Counted from the first letter of the stretch, positions 16,139-26,454 are shown. The stretch: DNA of 64,000 nt from Competibacter sp963695105 (GCA_963695105.1 CAVOGC010000017.1:21431-85430); one strand, 5' to 3'. A program made the numbers and translations. Notes: generated from the sequence alone by a model not told the origin.

Positions 16139-16635
16139 TGAGCGCACGTAAAAGCGATCTGCTGTCCGCTCACGCCCGTGCGGAAATCGATCACTGGGTT
16201 GCCCGCTATCCCGTGGAGCGGAAACAGTCCGCCGTGCTGGCCGCCTTGCGCGAGGTCCAGCACGAGAACGGCGGTTATCTCACCACCGAGTTGATGGACG
16301 CAGTGGCCGAGTATCTGGAGATGCCGCCGATCGCCGTCTACGAGGTGGCGACTTTTTACTCGATGTTTGAATTGAAGCCGGTTGGCCGGCACAGCATTTC
16401 GGTCTGCACCAATATCTCCTGTATGTTGCGCGGAGGCGACGCCATCCTGGCGCATATCGAGAAAAAACTGGGCATCCGACTGGGCGAGAGCACGGCGGAC
16501 GGCAAGTTTTTTCTGAAGCGGGAAGAAGAATGTCTGGCCGCGTGCTGCGGGGCGCCGATGATGCAAGTCGATCATGTCTATTACGAACATCTGACCCCCG
16601 AACAGGTGGATCGGGTGCTCGATAGCCTGGAGTGA
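16138..16635 (+). CDS. nuoE: NADH-quinone oxidoreductase subunit E
   Basis: NuoE (24-kDa subunit) carries the 2Fe-2S cluster N1a in the NADH dehydrogenase module. The thioredoxin-like C-terminal half shows CTNISC (C-x4-C) and CLAACC (C-x3-C), which are the four ligands. Length is 165 residues, as usual. The ATG shares a base with the nuoD stop (TGATG), consistent with translational coupling. Confidence 0.96.
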   Translation: MSARKSDLLSAHARAEIDHWVARYPVERKQSAVLAALREVQHENGGYLTTELMDAVAEYLEMPPIAVYEVATFYSMFELKPVGRHSISVCTNISCMLRGGDAILAHIEKKLGIRLGESTADGKFFLKREEECLAACCGAPMMQVDHVYYEHLTPEQVDRVLDSLE

Positions 16636-16641
16636 ACCACG

Positions 16642-17934
16642 ATGGCCAATGAGGTTTGTTACCGGACGCTCGGTCTGGACCGGCCGTGGTCGATTGAGAC
16701 TTACACTGGCTTGGGTGGTTATGAAGCCTGGAAGAAAATTCTTGCCGGACAACTGACGCCCGACCAGGTGATCGGCGAGGTCAAGAAATCCGGCCTGCGC
16801 GGTCGCGGCGGCGCGGGTTTCCCAACCGGCCTGAAGTGGACCTTCATGCCGCGCAACGCGCCCGTCCAGAAGTACGTGGTTTGCAATTCCGACGAGTCCG
16901 AACCGGGCACCTGCAAGGATCGTGATATCCTGCGCTTTAACCCGCATGCCCTGGTCGAGGGCATGGCGATCGCCGGCTTTGCCACCGGTTCCACGGTCGG
17001 CTACAACTACATGCGTGGCGAGTTCCTGGACGAACCCTACCAGCGCTTTGAAAACGCGGTCAAGGAAGCCTACGCCGTCGGACTGTTGGGCAAAAACATC
17101 CAGGGATCCGGTATCGATTTCGATCTGTATCCGACCTTGGGCGCCGGCGCTTATATCTGCGGCGAGGAGACCGCCCTGTTGGAATCGCTGGAGGGCAAGA
17201 AGGGCCAACCGCGCTTCAAACCGCCATTCCCGGCCAACTACGGCCTTTACGGCCGGCCGACCACCATCAACAACACCGAATCATTTGCTTCGGTGCCGTC
17301 GATCATCCACAACGGCGGCGAATGGTTTGCCGGGCTTGGCGCCGCCAACGCCGGAGGCACCAAGATCTTCTCGGTTTCCGGTCACGTCGACAAACCGGGC
17401 AACTTCGAGATCGCCTTGGGAACGCCCTTCGCCGATCTGCTGGCCATGGCCGGTGGAATCTGGCAAGGCCGCCGGCTGAAGGCGGTGATTCCAGGCGGTT
17501 CCTCGGTGCCGGTGGTCCCAGGCGAGATCATGCTGAAGGCCAACATGGACTACGATTCCGTGGTCAAGGTGGGCTCGATGCTGGGTTCGGGCGCGGTGAT
17601 CGTGATGGACGAAACCACGGATATGGTGCGGGTGCTGCAGCGCGTTTCCCGATTCTATTACTCCGAATCCTGCGGCCAGTGTACGCCGTGCCGTGAGGGC
17701 ACCGGCTGGCTGTACCGGATGGTGACCCGCATCGTCGAAGGCAAGGGTCGGCCCGAGGATCTGGACCTGCTGGACAGCGTGGCGAGCCGGATCGAAGGGC
17801 GCACCATCTGTGCGCTGGGCGACGCCGCGGCCATGCCGGTGCGCAGCTTCGTCAAACACTACCGCCACGAATTTGCCTACTACATCGAGCACAAGCGCAG
17901 CATGATCGCCGGCGCGACGGCGTTGGCCGCCTGA
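16642..17934 (+). CDS. nuoF: NADH-quinone oxidoreductase subunit F
   Basis: NuoF (51-kDa subunit) binds NADH and FMN and carries cluster N3. The 430-residue protein has the nucleotide-binding GLRGRGGAGFPTGLKW loop, the FMN-contacting DESEPGTCKDRD and ICGEETALLESLEG, and the 4Fe-4S motif ESCGQCTPCREG with a distal cysteine in GRTICALGDAAAMP. It is six bases after nuoE. Confidence 0.97.
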   Translation: MANEVCYRTLGLDRPWSIETYTGLGGYEAWKKILAGQLTPDQVIGEVKKSGLRGRGGAGFPTGLKWTFMPRNAPVQKYVVCNSDESEPGTCKDRDILRFNPHALVEGMAIAGFATGSTVGYNYMRGEFLDEPYQRFENAVKEAYAVGLLGKNIQGSGIDFDLYPTLGAGAYICGEETALLESLEGKKGQPRFKPPFPANYGLYGRPTTINNTESFASVPSIIHNGGEWFAGLGAANAGGTKIFSVSGHVDKPGNFEIALGTPFADLLAMAGGIWQGRRLKAVIPGGSSVPVVPGEIMLKANMDYDSVVKVGSMLGSGAVIVMDETTDMVRVLQRVSRFYYSESCGQCTPCREGTGWLYRMVTRIVEGKGRPEDLDLLDSVASRIEGRTICALGDAAAMPVRSFVKHYRHEFAYYIEHKRSMIAGATALAA

Positions 17935-17971
17935 GCCGCAAAATCCATAACACGGTCGCAGTGGATAAGAG

Positions 17972-20332
17972 ATGAGCGAGGAACAGGTCAACATCGAAGT
18001 CAACGGCATCGCGCTGAAGGCGCGTAAGGGTGCGATGCTCATCGAAGTCACCGATGCGGTGGGTATTGCCATCCCCCGTTTTTGCTATCACAAGAAGCTG
18101 TCCGTCGCCGCGAATTGCCGGATGTGCCTGGTCGAGGTGGAGAAGGCACCCAAGCCCTTGCCGGCGTGCGCCACGCCGGTTATGGAAGGCATGAAAGTCT
18201 ACACCGAGTCGCCCAAGGCGCGCGCCGCGCAAAAGGGCACCATGGAGTTTTTGCTGATCAACCATCCGCTGGATTGCCCGATTTGCGACCAGGGCGGCGA
18301 ATGCGAGTTGCAGGATGTGGCGCTGGGTTACGGCGCCGATGTGTCGCGATTCGCCGAGCGCAAGCGGGTAGTCAAGGACAAGAACATCGGACCGTTGATC
18401 GCCACCGACATGACCCGCTGCATTCACTGCACCCGTTGCGTACGCTTTGGCGAGGAGATCGCCGGCTTGCGCGAGTTGGGCGCCACCGGGCGTGGCGAGT
18501 CTGTGGAAATCGGCACCTACGTGGCTCACAGCGTCAGTTCGGAGCTGTCCGGCAACGTTATCGATCTGTGCCCGGTGGGGGCACTGACCGCCAAGCCATC
18601 TCGCTATCGGGGCCGTTCCTGGGAATACGTACAGCATCCCGCCATCGCGCCGCACGATTCCATCGGGTCCAATATCTTTATTCACACCTTGCGCGGTCAA
18701 GTCATGCGGGTGGTGCCGCGTGAGAACGAAGCGATCAACGAAACCTGGATTTCCGATCGCGACCGATTCAGTTACGAAGGTATTTACAGCGACGACCGCT
18801 TGGGTCGCCCTTGGATAAAAGGCGAGGAAGCCGATTGGGACGTGGCCTTGGAAACGGCGGCCAAGGGTTTGAAGGCGGTGATCGCCCAGCATGGCGCTGA
18901 AGCGGTTGGCTTCCTGTTGTCGCCGACCGCCACCGTGGAGGAGTTGTATCTGGCGCAGAAGCTGGCGCGCGGTTTGGGTGTGGCGAATATCGACCACCGA
19001 CTGCGGCAGGCCGATTTCAGCGATCAGGATACGGCGCCGGTGTTCCCTTGGTTGGGGCAGGAATTAGCGGACTTGGAGAAAGTGGGAGCGGCATTGCTGA
19101 TCGGTTCCAACGTGCGGATGGAACAGCCACTGGCTGGCCATCGCTTGCGCAAGGCGGCGTTGGCGGGTGGCCGGATCCTGTTGATCAATCCCCGCGACTT
19201 TGAGTTTCTTTTCCCGGTTGCCGCCAAGGTAATCGCCGATCCCGCCGGCATGGTGGCCGCGCTGGCTGGCGTGGCGCGGGCGGTCGCGGAATTGAAAGGC
19301 CAGGACCTGCCGGCGGAACTCGCCGCCCTGGCCGAGGGTGTGTCCGCCGGGGAAACCGAACGCGCCATTGCCGATTATCTGGTCAATCAGGCGCCCGCCA
19401 CCGTGCTGCTGGGCAATCTGGCCGTCGCCCATCCAGTCTTCGCGCACTTGCGGGCGCTGGCCGGCTTCGTGGCTTCTTGCAGCGGCGCCCGCTTGGGCTA
19501 TCTGCCCGAAGCCGCCAACTCGGCGGGTGGCTGGCTGGCCGGCGCGCTGCCGCACCGGTTGCCGGGGGGCGCGTTGGCTCCGACGGCGGGTCTGGATGCG
19601 CGGTCGATGCTGGAGTCGCCCCGTAAGGCTTATGTGCTGCTGGGAGTCGAACCGGAATTGGATTGCTGGGATGGCGCAGCGGCGCTGAAGGGCCTGCAAG
19701 CGGCCGAATGGGTGGTTTCGATCAATCCGTTCGCCAGCGCCACCAGCAAGGCTTATACCCATGTGGTTTTGCCGATTGCCACTTTTGCTGAAACTTCGGG
19801 TACTTATGTCAATGCCGAAGGCCTCTGGCAGAGCTTTGCGGGGGCCAGTAAGCCGTTTGGCGAGACTCGACCGGCCTGGAAGGTGTTACGGGTTTTGGGC
19901 AACCTGTTTGGATTGGACGGTTTTGATTACGTCAGTTCCGAAGAAATACGCGCCGAGATCCAGAGCGCCTGCGCTCAGGTCCAGCCTGACAACACGCAGG
20001 ATTCCGGCAAGCCCTTGGCGCCCTTTGCACCCGAAGGGTTGCTGCGGGTGGCGGAGGTGCCCATTTATGCCGCCGATTCGCTGGTTCGGCGCGCGCGCTC
20101 CTTGCAGCTAAGCCCGCTGGCGCGGTCGGTCGAGGTGCGGTTGCATCCGGATGTGGCGCGGGATCTGGGCGTGGCTGGGCGCGAACAAGTTCAGGTGCGC
20201 CAGAATGGCGCGGCGGTCGACCTGCCGCTGGTATTGGATGAGAGCGTGCCCAAGGGCTGTGCCTGGATTCCGGCTGGATTGCATGCCAGCGTGGCGCTCG
20301 GTCCGGCGGTTGGCCCGGTGGCTATCCAATAA
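17972..20332 (+). CDS. nuoG: NADH-quinone oxidoreductase subunit G
   Basis: NuoG (75-kDa subunit) carries clusters N1b, N4 and N5. The N-terminal ferredoxin domain has PRFCYHKKLSVAANCRMC and a following ACATPV; the His-Cys3 cluster segment is HPLDCPICDQGGEC, and the 4Fe-4S motif is CIHCTRC plus a later DLCPVGALT. The rest is a molybdopterin oxidoreductase-like domain without catalytic role. At 786 residues it is of the shorter proteobacterial type rather than the 900-residue E. coli type. It follows nuoF by 37 bases. Confidence 0.96.
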   Translation: MSEEQVNIEVNGIALKARKGAMLIEVTDAVGIAIPRFCYHKKLSVAANCRMCLVEVEKAPKPLPACATPVMEGMKVYTESPKARAAQKGTMEFLLINHPLDCPICDQGGECELQDVALGYGADVSRFAERKRVVKDKNIGPLIATDMTRCIHCTRCVRFGEEIAGLRELGATGRGESVEIGTYVAHSVSSELSGNVIDLCPVGALTAKPSRYRGRSWEYVQHPAIAPHDSIGSNIFIHTLRGQVMRVVPRENEAINETWISDRDRFSYEGIYSDDRLGRPWIKGEEADWDVALETAAKGLKAVIAQHGAEAVGFLLSPTATVEELYLAQKLARGLGVANIDHRLRQADFSDQDTAPVFPWLGQELADLEKVGAALLIGSNVRMEQPLAGHRLRKAALAGGRILLINPRDFEFLFPVAAKVIADPAGMVAALAGVARAVAELKGQDLPAELAALAEGVSAGETERAIADYLVNQAPATVLLGNLAVAHPVFAHLRALAGFVASCSGARLGYLPEAANSAGGWLAGALPHRLPGGALAPTAGLDARSMLESPRKAYVLLGVEPELDCWDGAAALKGLQAAEWVVSINPFASATSKAYTHVVLPIATFAETSGTYVNAEGLWQSFAGASKPFGETRPAWKVLRVLGNLFGLDGFDYVSSEEIRAEIQSACAQVQPDNTQDSGKPLAPFAPEGLLRVAEVPIYAADSLVRRARSLQLSPLARSVEVRLHPDVARDLGVAGREQVQVRQNGAAVDLPLVLDESVPKGCAWIPAGLHASVALGPAVGPVAIQ

Positions 20333-20350
20333 CAACAAGGACCCTGGATT

Positions 20351-21373
20351 GTGGAAACGCTGCTGACGGTCGTTATTATCCTGCTGAAAATTGTCGCTTT
20401 ACTGGCGCCTCTGTTGTTGGGTGTGGCGTATCTGACTTTCGCCGAGCGTAAGGTCATTGGCTACATGCAAGTTCGGATCGGTCCGAACCGGGTTGGCCCC
20501 AAGGGATGGCTGCAGCCCATCGCCGACGCCATGAAGCTGATGTTCAAGGAAATTATCATCCCCACTCGTGCTGATCGATTCCTGTTCCTGTTGGCGCCGG
20601 TGGCCTCGTTCGGGCCGGCTCTGGCGGCTTGGGCGGTGATCCCCTTCGGCGAGGGCATGCTGATTTCCCATTTGGACGCCGGTCTGCTCTATCTGCTTTC
20701 CCTGACGTCACTGGGTGTGTACGGCGTAATCATCGCGGGCTGGGCCTCAAATTCCAAATACGCTTTCCTGGGCGCGATGCGCTCGGCGGCTCAGATCGTC
20801 TCCTATGAAATTGCCATGGGTTTCGCCTTGGTCGGGGTGCTGATGGCCGCCGGTAGCTTGAATCTCAATCAGATCGTGCTGGCTCAGCAGGGCAGCCTGC
20901 TGCACTGGTTTTGGCTGCCGCTGCTGCCATTGTTCCTCGTGTACTTTATCTCCGGTGTCGCCGAGACCAACCGCGCTCCCTTCGATGTAGCCGAGGGGGA
21001 GTCGGAAATCGTGGCTGGATTCCATGTGGATTATTCCGGCATGGCCTTCGCGGTTTTCTTCCTGGCGGAATACGCCAACATGATCCTGGTGTCGGCGCTG
21101 GCGGCCACCCTGTTTTTGGGGGGCTGGCTGTCGCCATTCGAAGGTATCCCGGTGCTCGGCGAATTATTCTCCTTCGTGCCCGGCGCGCTGTGGCTGGTGA
21201 TCAAGATTTCGTTCCTGCTGCTATTTTTCCTGTGGTTCCGCGCCACATTCCCGCGCTATCGCTACGATCAGATCATGCGCCTGGGCTGGAAGATCTTTAT
21301 CCCGGTGACGCTGGTCTGGTTGCTGGTGATCGGATTGGGTGTACTGGCGCGGGTCGGCCCGTGGTTTGATTGA
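20351..21373 (+). CDS. nuoH: NADH-quinone oxidoreductase subunit H
   Basis: NuoH is the membrane subunit that closes the quinone chamber. The 340-residue product has eight or more hydrophobic segments and the signatures AERKVIGYMQVRIGPNRVGP and ETNRAPFDVAEGESEIVAGF, with the charged E-channel residues. It starts with GTG at 20351, supported by AAGGA about eight bases upstream; no ATG is available at the expected place. It sits between nuoG and nuoI. Confidence 0.96.
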   Translation: METLLTVVIILLKIVALLAPLLLGVAYLTFAERKVIGYMQVRIGPNRVGPKGWLQPIADAMKLMFKEIIIPTRADRFLFLLAPVASFGPALAAWAVIPFGEGMLISHLDAGLLYLLSLTSLGVYGVIIAGWASNSKYAFLGAMRSAAQIVSYEIAMGFALVGVLMAAGSLNLNQIVLAQQGSLLHWFWLPLLPLFLVYFISGVAETNRAPFDVAEGESEIVAGFHVDYSGMAFAVFFLAEYANMILVSALAATLFLGGWLSPFEGIPVLGELFSFVPGALWLVIKISFLLLFFLWFRATFPRYRYDQIMRLGWKIFIPVTLVWLLVIGLGVLARVGPWFD

Positions 21374-21385
21374 GCGGAGAAAGCG

Positions 21386-21883
21386 ATGAATACCCTCAAC
21401 ACCCTTCGGCACTACTTCAAAAGCTTTTTGTTGTGGGAGCTATTGCTTGGCTTGGGAGTCACCGGCCGCTATCTGTTCGCCAAGAAGATCACGGTGCAAT
21501 ATCCCGAGGAGCGTACCCCACTGTCGCCGCGCTTCCGCGGCTTGCATGCTCTTCGCCGTTATCCCAACGGTGAGGAACGCTGTATTGCCTGCAAGTTGTG
21601 CGAGGCGGTCTGCCCGGCGTTGGCGATTACCATCGAATCCGAGCAGCGGGAGGACGGCACCCGCCGCACCACCCGTTACGACATTGATCTGTTCAAGTGC
21701 ATTTTCTGCGGGTTTTGTGAAGAAGCCTGCCCGGTGGACTCGATCGTGGAGACCCGGGTGTTCGATTATCATTTCGAGAAGCGTGGCGAACAGATCATGA
21801 CCAAGGAGAAGTTGCTTGCTCACGGCGATCGCTGGGAAGCGCAAATCGCCGCCGACCGGGCCGCCGACGCGGCTTATCGCTAG
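21386..21883 (+). CDS. nuoI: NADH-quinone oxidoreductase subunit I
   Basis: NuoI (23-kDa subunit) carries clusters N6a and N6b. Two ferredoxin motifs are clear: CIACKLCEAVCPA and CIFCGFCEEACPVD. The N-terminal amphipathic part (HYFKSFLLWELLLGLGVTGRY) lies on the membrane surface. Length is 165 residues. The ATG follows a GAGCGGAGAAAG purine stretch. Confidence 0.97.
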   Translation: MNTLNTLRHYFKSFLLWELLLGLGVTGRYLFAKKITVQYPEERTPLSPRFRGLHALRRYPNGEERCIACKLCEAVCPALAITIESEQREDGTRRTTRYDIDLFKCIFCGFCEEACPVDSIVETRVFDYHFEKRGEQIMTKEKLLAHGDRWEAQIAADRAADAAYR

Positions 21884-21923
21884 CCCGCTCCCCATCGCCA
21901 GTAAAAAGAAAACAGGTCCGCTC

Positions 21924-22523
21924 ATGGGATTTGAAAAGTTTCTGTTCTACGTCTTCGCGCTGATCCTGATATTCGCGGCGGTGCGGGTGATCACGGTCCG
22001 TAACTCGGTGCATGCCGCGCTGTTTCTGGTGCTGGCTTTTTTTACCAGCGCCGCGCTCTGGTTGCTGATCGAAGCCGAGTTCCTGGCTATTACCCTGGTG
22101 CTGGTCTATGTGGGCGCGGTGATGGTGTTGTTCCTGTTCGTGGTGATGATGCTGGATCTCAATGTTGACCCGGTGCGAGAGGGATTCATTAAATACTTGC
22201 CGGTCGGCGCGACGGTGGCGTTGTTGATCGTGATCGAAATGGGATTGGTGGTCGGCTCCAGTTATTTTGGCACCGAACAGTACAATCTGGTTTCGCACGC
22301 GGCCGATTACAGCAATACCAAGGAACTGGGCAGTGTCTTGTACACTTTCTACGTCTATCCATTCGAAATCGCATCCGTGATTCTGCTGGTCGCGATCGTT
22401 GCCGCCATCTCGCTGACGATGCGCCGCCGCGAGGGAACCAAATCCCAGGACCCGGCCCGACAGGTCCGGGTATCGCGCGACGACCGGGTGCGGCTGGTGC
22501 GCATGGCGCCGGAAAAGAAGTAA
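21924..22523 (+). CDS. nuoJ: NADH-quinone oxidoreductase subunit J
   Basis: NuoJ is a membrane subunit of about five helices. The 199-residue product starts MGFEKFLFYVFALILIFAAV and contains the conserved NSVHAALFLVL and LVYVGAVMVLFLFVVMMLD (pi-bulge helix) segments. The ATG at 21924 is chosen because the in-frame extension upstream is polar and overlaps nuoI. A gap of 93 bases separates it from nuoK, longer than other gaps in the operon. Confidence 0.95.
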   Translation: MGFEKFLFYVFALILIFAAVRVITVRNSVHAALFLVLAFFTSAALWLLIEAEFLAITLVLVYVGAVMVLFLFVVMMLDLNVDPVREGFIKYLPVGATVALLIVIEMGLVVGSSYFGTEQYNLVSHAADYSNTKELGSVLYTFYVYPFEIASVILLVAIVAAISLTMRRREGTKSQDPARQVRVSRDDRVRLVRMAPEKK

Positions 22524-22616
22524 AGAACCGTGGCGGGAAGATCCGGTTTTTACCGCATGCTTGCCTGATTGCCTGACCGATTTTCACCCATTTCAAAAAT
22601 ACAAGGCGGGGGATAG

Positions 22617-22922
22617 ATGATCGCGCTGACTGATTATCTTGTACTGGGAGCGATCCTCTTTTGTCTCAGCGTGGCCGGCATTTTTCTCAACCGGAAGAAC
22701 GTCATTATCCTGCTGATGTCGATCGAGTTGATGCTGCTGGCGGTGAATTTTAATTTCATCGCTTTTTCACGGTTTCTCGGCGATACCATCGGCCAGGTCT
22801 TCGTCTTTTTCATTTTGACGGTGGCGGCGGCTGAATCGGCTATCGGCTTGGCCATTTTGGTGGTGCTGTTCCGCAACCGCCGCACCATCAACGTCGCCGA
22901 CCTCGATACGCTGAAGGGTTAG
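22617..22922 (+). CDS. nuoK: NADH-quinone oxidoreductase subunit K
   Basis: NuoK is a 101-residue membrane subunit with three helices, related to MrpC antiporter subunits. The conserved glutamates occur in LLMSIELMLLAVNFNF and in VAAAESAIGLAILV; both are part of the proton path. The gene has AAGGCGGGGG upstream of the ATG and ends four bases before nuoL. Confidence 0.97.
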   Translation: MIALTDYLVLGAILFCLSVAGIFLNRKNVIILLMSIELMLLAVNFNFIAFSRFLGDTIGQVFVFFILTVAAAESAIGLAILVVLFRNRRTINVADLDTLKG

Positions 22923-22926
22923 CCGC

Positions 22927-24879
22927 ATGCAAAATGTCTATCTCGGGATTGTGCTTGCCCCTCTGTTTGGCGCCATTATCGCCGGTTTGTTCGGTCGGAA
23001 GATCGGTCGCGCCGGCGCTCACTGGGTAACCATCATCGGCGTGGCGGTTTCCTTCCTGCTGTCGCTGGTGGTGCTCCGTCATCATGTCCTGAATGGCGCC
23101 GAGCCATACAACGAATCGGTCTACACCTGGATGGTGGTCGAAGGCATTCGCATGGAGGTCGGCTTTCTGGTGGATAACCTGACGGCGGTGATGATTTCCA
23201 CCGTGACCTTCGTGTCGTTGATGGTCCATGTCTACACCATCGGCTACATGCACGACGACGACGGTTATCAACGCTTCTTCAGCTATATCGCCTTGTTCAC
23301 TTTCGCCATGCTGATGCTGGTGATGGCTAACAACTTCCTGCAATTGTTCTTTGGCTGGGAAGGGGTGGGTTTGGTGTCCTACCTGCTGATCGGCTTCTGG
23401 TACAAACGCGAGAGCGCCATTTTCGCCAGCCTCAAGGCCTTTCTGGTCAACCGGGTCGGCGATTTTGGTTTTCTGTTGGGCATCGCCGCGGTGGTGATGG
23501 CTTTCAATAGCATCGATTACGCCGACGTCTTCGCCGCCGCGCCGCTGATGGCCGATATGACCGTGCAGATTATTCCCGGCGTGGACTGGTCGCTGATGAC
23601 CCTGATCTGCATCCTGCTGTTCATCGGCGCGATGGGTAAATCGGCGCAGGTACCGCTGCATGTCTGGCTACCAGATTCAATGGAAGGCCCCACCCCGATT
23701 TCGGCATTGATCCATGCGGCAACGATGGTGACCGCCGGTATCTTCATGGTGGCTCGGATGTCGCCGCTGTTCGAGTTGTCGGAGACGGCATTAAGCGTGG
23801 TGCTGGTTATCGGCTCGATCACCGCGCTGTTCATGGGTTTTCTCGGAATCGTCCAGAACGACATCAAGCGGGTGGTGGCCTACTCGACGCTGTCGCAACT
23901 GGGCTATATGACGGTGGCGCTGGGCGTGTCCGCCTATTCCGCCGCCATCTTCCACTTGATGACCCACGCCTTCTTCAAGGCGCTGCTGTTCCTGGGCGCC
24001 GGCTCGGTGATCATCGCCATGCACCACGAGCAGGATATCCGCAAGATGGGCGGATTGTGGAAGTACATGCCGATCACCTGGGTGACCTTCCTGCTGGGCA
24101 CTCTAGCGCTGATCGGCACGCCGGGCTTCGCCGGTTTCTACTCCAAGGACAGCATCCTTGAGGCGGTGCATTACTCGCACATCGCCGGTGCCGGCTTTGC
24201 CTATTTCGCGGTGGTGCTGGGCGTGTTCGTGACCTCGTTCTACTCGTTCCGGCTGTACTTCCTCGTGTTCCACGGCAAGGAGCGCATGGACCACCACACC
24301 CAGGAGCATTTACACGAGACCCCGGCGGTGGTGACCGTGCCTCTGATCCTGCTGGCGATTCCTTCGGTGGTGATCGGCGCCATGACGATCGAACCGTTAT
24401 TGTTCGGCGAGGTGTTCAAGACCGCGATCTTCGTGGCGCCGGAGCATAACGTGTTGCAGCATCTGGCCGAACACTTCCACGGGGCGCTCAGCTTCGCGCT
24501 GCATGGCTTAACTGGCCTGCCCTTTATCCTGGTTCTCGCCGGGTTTGGCTCGGCATTCTATCTGTACATGATGCGGCCGGATTTGCCGGACCTGATCCAG
24601 CGGAAATTCGCCACCCTGTACGACATCATGGTGCGCAAGTATTTGTTCGACGAGATTTACCAGGCGGTGTTCATGCGTGGTAGTCGGAGCTTGGGCACCG
24701 CGCTGTGGAAGTACGCCGACGCGGGGTTGATCGACGGCCTGATGGTGAACGGCACGGCGCGGCTGGTGGGCTGGTTTGCCGCCATCACCCGGCAGGTGCA
24801 GACCGGTTATCTATATACCTATGCGTTTGCCATGATCGTCGGCCTGCTGGTCCTGTTGACCTGGTTCGTTACCCGCTAA
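22927..24879 (+). CDS. nuoL: NADH-quinone oxidoreductase subunit L
   Basis: NuoL is the distal antiporter-like proton pump with the long lateral helix. The 650-residue product has many hydrophobic helices and the signatures FFGWEGVGLVSYLLIGFW (key glutamate), MGKSAQVPLHVWLPDSMEGPTPISALIHAATMVTAG split over two helices, and VAYSTLSQLGYM. The C-terminal lateral helix and anchor (about 540-650) are present. Length is typical. Confidence 0.97.
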   Translation: MQNVYLGIVLAPLFGAIIAGLFGRKIGRAGAHWVTIIGVAVSFLLSLVVLRHHVLNGAEPYNESVYTWMVVEGIRMEVGFLVDNLTAVMISTVTFVSLMVHVYTIGYMHDDDGYQRFFSYIALFTFAMLMLVMANNFLQLFFGWEGVGLVSYLLIGFWYKRESAIFASLKAFLVNRVGDFGFLLGIAAVVMAFNSIDYADVFAAAPLMADMTVQIIPGVDWSLMTLICILLFIGAMGKSAQVPLHVWLPDSMEGPTPISALIHAATMVTAGIFMVARMSPLFELSETALSVVLVIGSITALFMGFLGIVQNDIKRVVAYSTLSQLGYMTVALGVSAYSAAIFHLMTHAFFKALLFLGAGSVIIAMHHEQDIRKMGGLWKYMPITWVTFLLGTLALIGTPGFAGFYSKDSILEAVHYSHIAGAGFAYFAVVLGVFVTSFYSFRLYFLVFHGKERMDHHTQEHLHETPAVVTVPLILLAIPSVVIGAMTIEPLLFGEVFKTAIFVAPEHNVLQHLAEHFHGALSFALHGLTGLPFILVLAGFGSAFYLYMMRPDLPDLIQRKFATLYDIMVRKYLFDEIYQAVFMRGSRSLGTALWKYADAGLIDGLMVNGTARLVGWFAAITRQVQTGYLYTYAFAMIVGLLVLLTWFVTR

Positions 24880-24897
24880 CCTGGAAGAAGAAAAACC

Positions 24898-26412
24898 ATG
24901 CTGTCGGAACTGCCTCTGCTGAGTCTTGTCATCTGGTTCCCGATTCTGGGCGGTGTCGCGGTGCTGTTCGTGGGCGATGAAAATCCCAGGCGCGCCAAGG
25001 CGCTGGCGCTGACGGTGGCGATCCTGAGCTTGCTGATCGGTATCCCCTTGTACTCATCGTTCGACCCCACGACAGCGGCGATGCAGTTTCAGGAGTTCAT
25101 ACCCTGGATTCCAGCCCTCAATGCCAATTATCACCTGGGCGTGGATGGGTTCTCGATGCCGCTGATCCTGCTCACCGCGTTCATGACCCTGCTGGTGGTG
25201 ATCGCCGGTTGGGAGGTGGTGCAGTATCGGATCGCCCAGTACATGGCTGCCTTCCTGATCATGGAAGGCTTGATGATCGGTGTATTCGCCGCGCTGGACG
25301 CCATTCTGTTCTACGTTTTTTTCGAGTCGATGTTGATCCCGATGTTCCTGATCATCGGGATCTGGGGGGGGCCACGCCGAGTCTACGCCACCCTCAAGTT
25401 TTTCCTGTACACCTTTCTGGGTTCGGTGTTCATGCTGATTGCCCTGATCTACATGTACAACCAGGCGGGTAGTTTTGAGATTCTCGATTTCCACAAGCTG
25501 CCCCTCAGCCTGACCGAGCAGGTGCTGATTTTCTTCGCCTTCATGCTTGGTTTCGCGGTCAAGGTGCCGATGTGGCCGGTGCATACCTGGTTGCCGGACG
25601 CCCACGTCGAAGCGCCCACCGGCGGTTCGGTGATCCTGGCGGCGATTACCTTGAAGATCGGCGGCTACGGTTTCCTGCGTTTTGCCTTGCCGATCACGCC
25701 GGACGCCGCGAGTATGCTGGACTGGCTGGTGATTACCATGTCGCTGGTGGCGGTGGTCTACATTGGTCTGGTGGCCTTGATCCAGCAGGATATGAAGAAG
25801 CTGATCGCCTATTCCTCGATCGCACACATGGGCTTTGTAACCCTGGGGTTCTTCATCGTATTCGGTATCTACCGCCACACCGGCAGCCTGAGCGGCGCGG
25901 TCATGGGGATCGAGGGCGGCATGGTGCAGATGGTGTCGCACGGCTTTATCTCCGGTGCGCTGTTCCTCTGCGTGGGCGTGTTGTACGACCGGATGCATTC
26001 CCGCCAGATCAAGGACTACGGTGGAGTGGTCAATACCATGCCGATATTCGCCGCGTTCATGGTGCTGTTCGGCATGGCCAACGCCGGCTTGCCGGGCACC
26101 TCCGGCTTCATCGGTGAATTTCTGGTGATCTTGAGCAGTTTCAAGGCCAGCTTCTGGATTGCTTTCCTGGCGGCGACCACCTTGATCCTTGGCGCGGCTT
26201 ACACGCTGTGGCTGGTCAAGCGGGTGATCTTCGGCGACATCGGCAACAGCCACGTCGCCGAATTGCAAGATGTAAACACCCGCGAGATCATCATGCTGAG
26301 CATGTTGGCTGCCGCAGTATTGCTGCTCGGCCTCTGGCCCGACCCGCTGACCTCCGTGATGCATGCCACAGTGGACAACCTGCTTCAGCATGTCACTGTT
26401 TCCAAGCTGTAA
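24898..26412 (+). CDS. nuoM: NADH-quinone oxidoreductase subunit M
   Basis: NuoM is the second antiporter-like proton-pumping subunit. The 504-residue protein shows FFESMLIPMFLIIGIWGG with the essential glutamate, KVPMWPVHTWLPDAHVEAPT with the key lysine, and LIAYSSIAHMGFVTLG. It lies 18 bases after nuoL and 42 bases before nuoN. Confidence 0.97.
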   Translation: MLSELPLLSLVIWFPILGGVAVLFVGDENPRRAKALALTVAILSLLIGIPLYSSFDPTTAAMQFQEFIPWIPALNANYHLGVDGFSMPLILLTAFMTLLVVIAGWEVVQYRIAQYMAAFLIMEGLMIGVFAALDAILFYVFFESMLIPMFLIIGIWGGPRRVYATLKFFLYTFLGSVFMLIALIYMYNQAGSFEILDFHKLPLSLTEQVLIFFAFMLGFAVKVPMWPVHTWLPDAHVEAPTGGSVILAAITLKIGGYGFLRFALPITPDAASMLDWLVITMSLVAVVYIGLVALIQQDMKKLIAYSSIAHMGFVTLGFFIVFGIYRHTGSLSGAVMGIEGGMVQMVSHGFISGALFLCVGVLYDRMHSRQIKDYGGVVNTMPIFAAFMVLFGMANAGLPGTSGFIGEFLVILSSFKASFWIAFLAATTLILGAAYTLWLVKRVIFGDIGNSHVAELQDVNTREIIMLSMLAAAVLLLGLWPDPLTSVMHATVDNLLQHVTVSKL

Positions 26413-26454
26413 GGTCTCCTGTCGCAGAGAAGAATCGGAGAATAGGGAAACCCC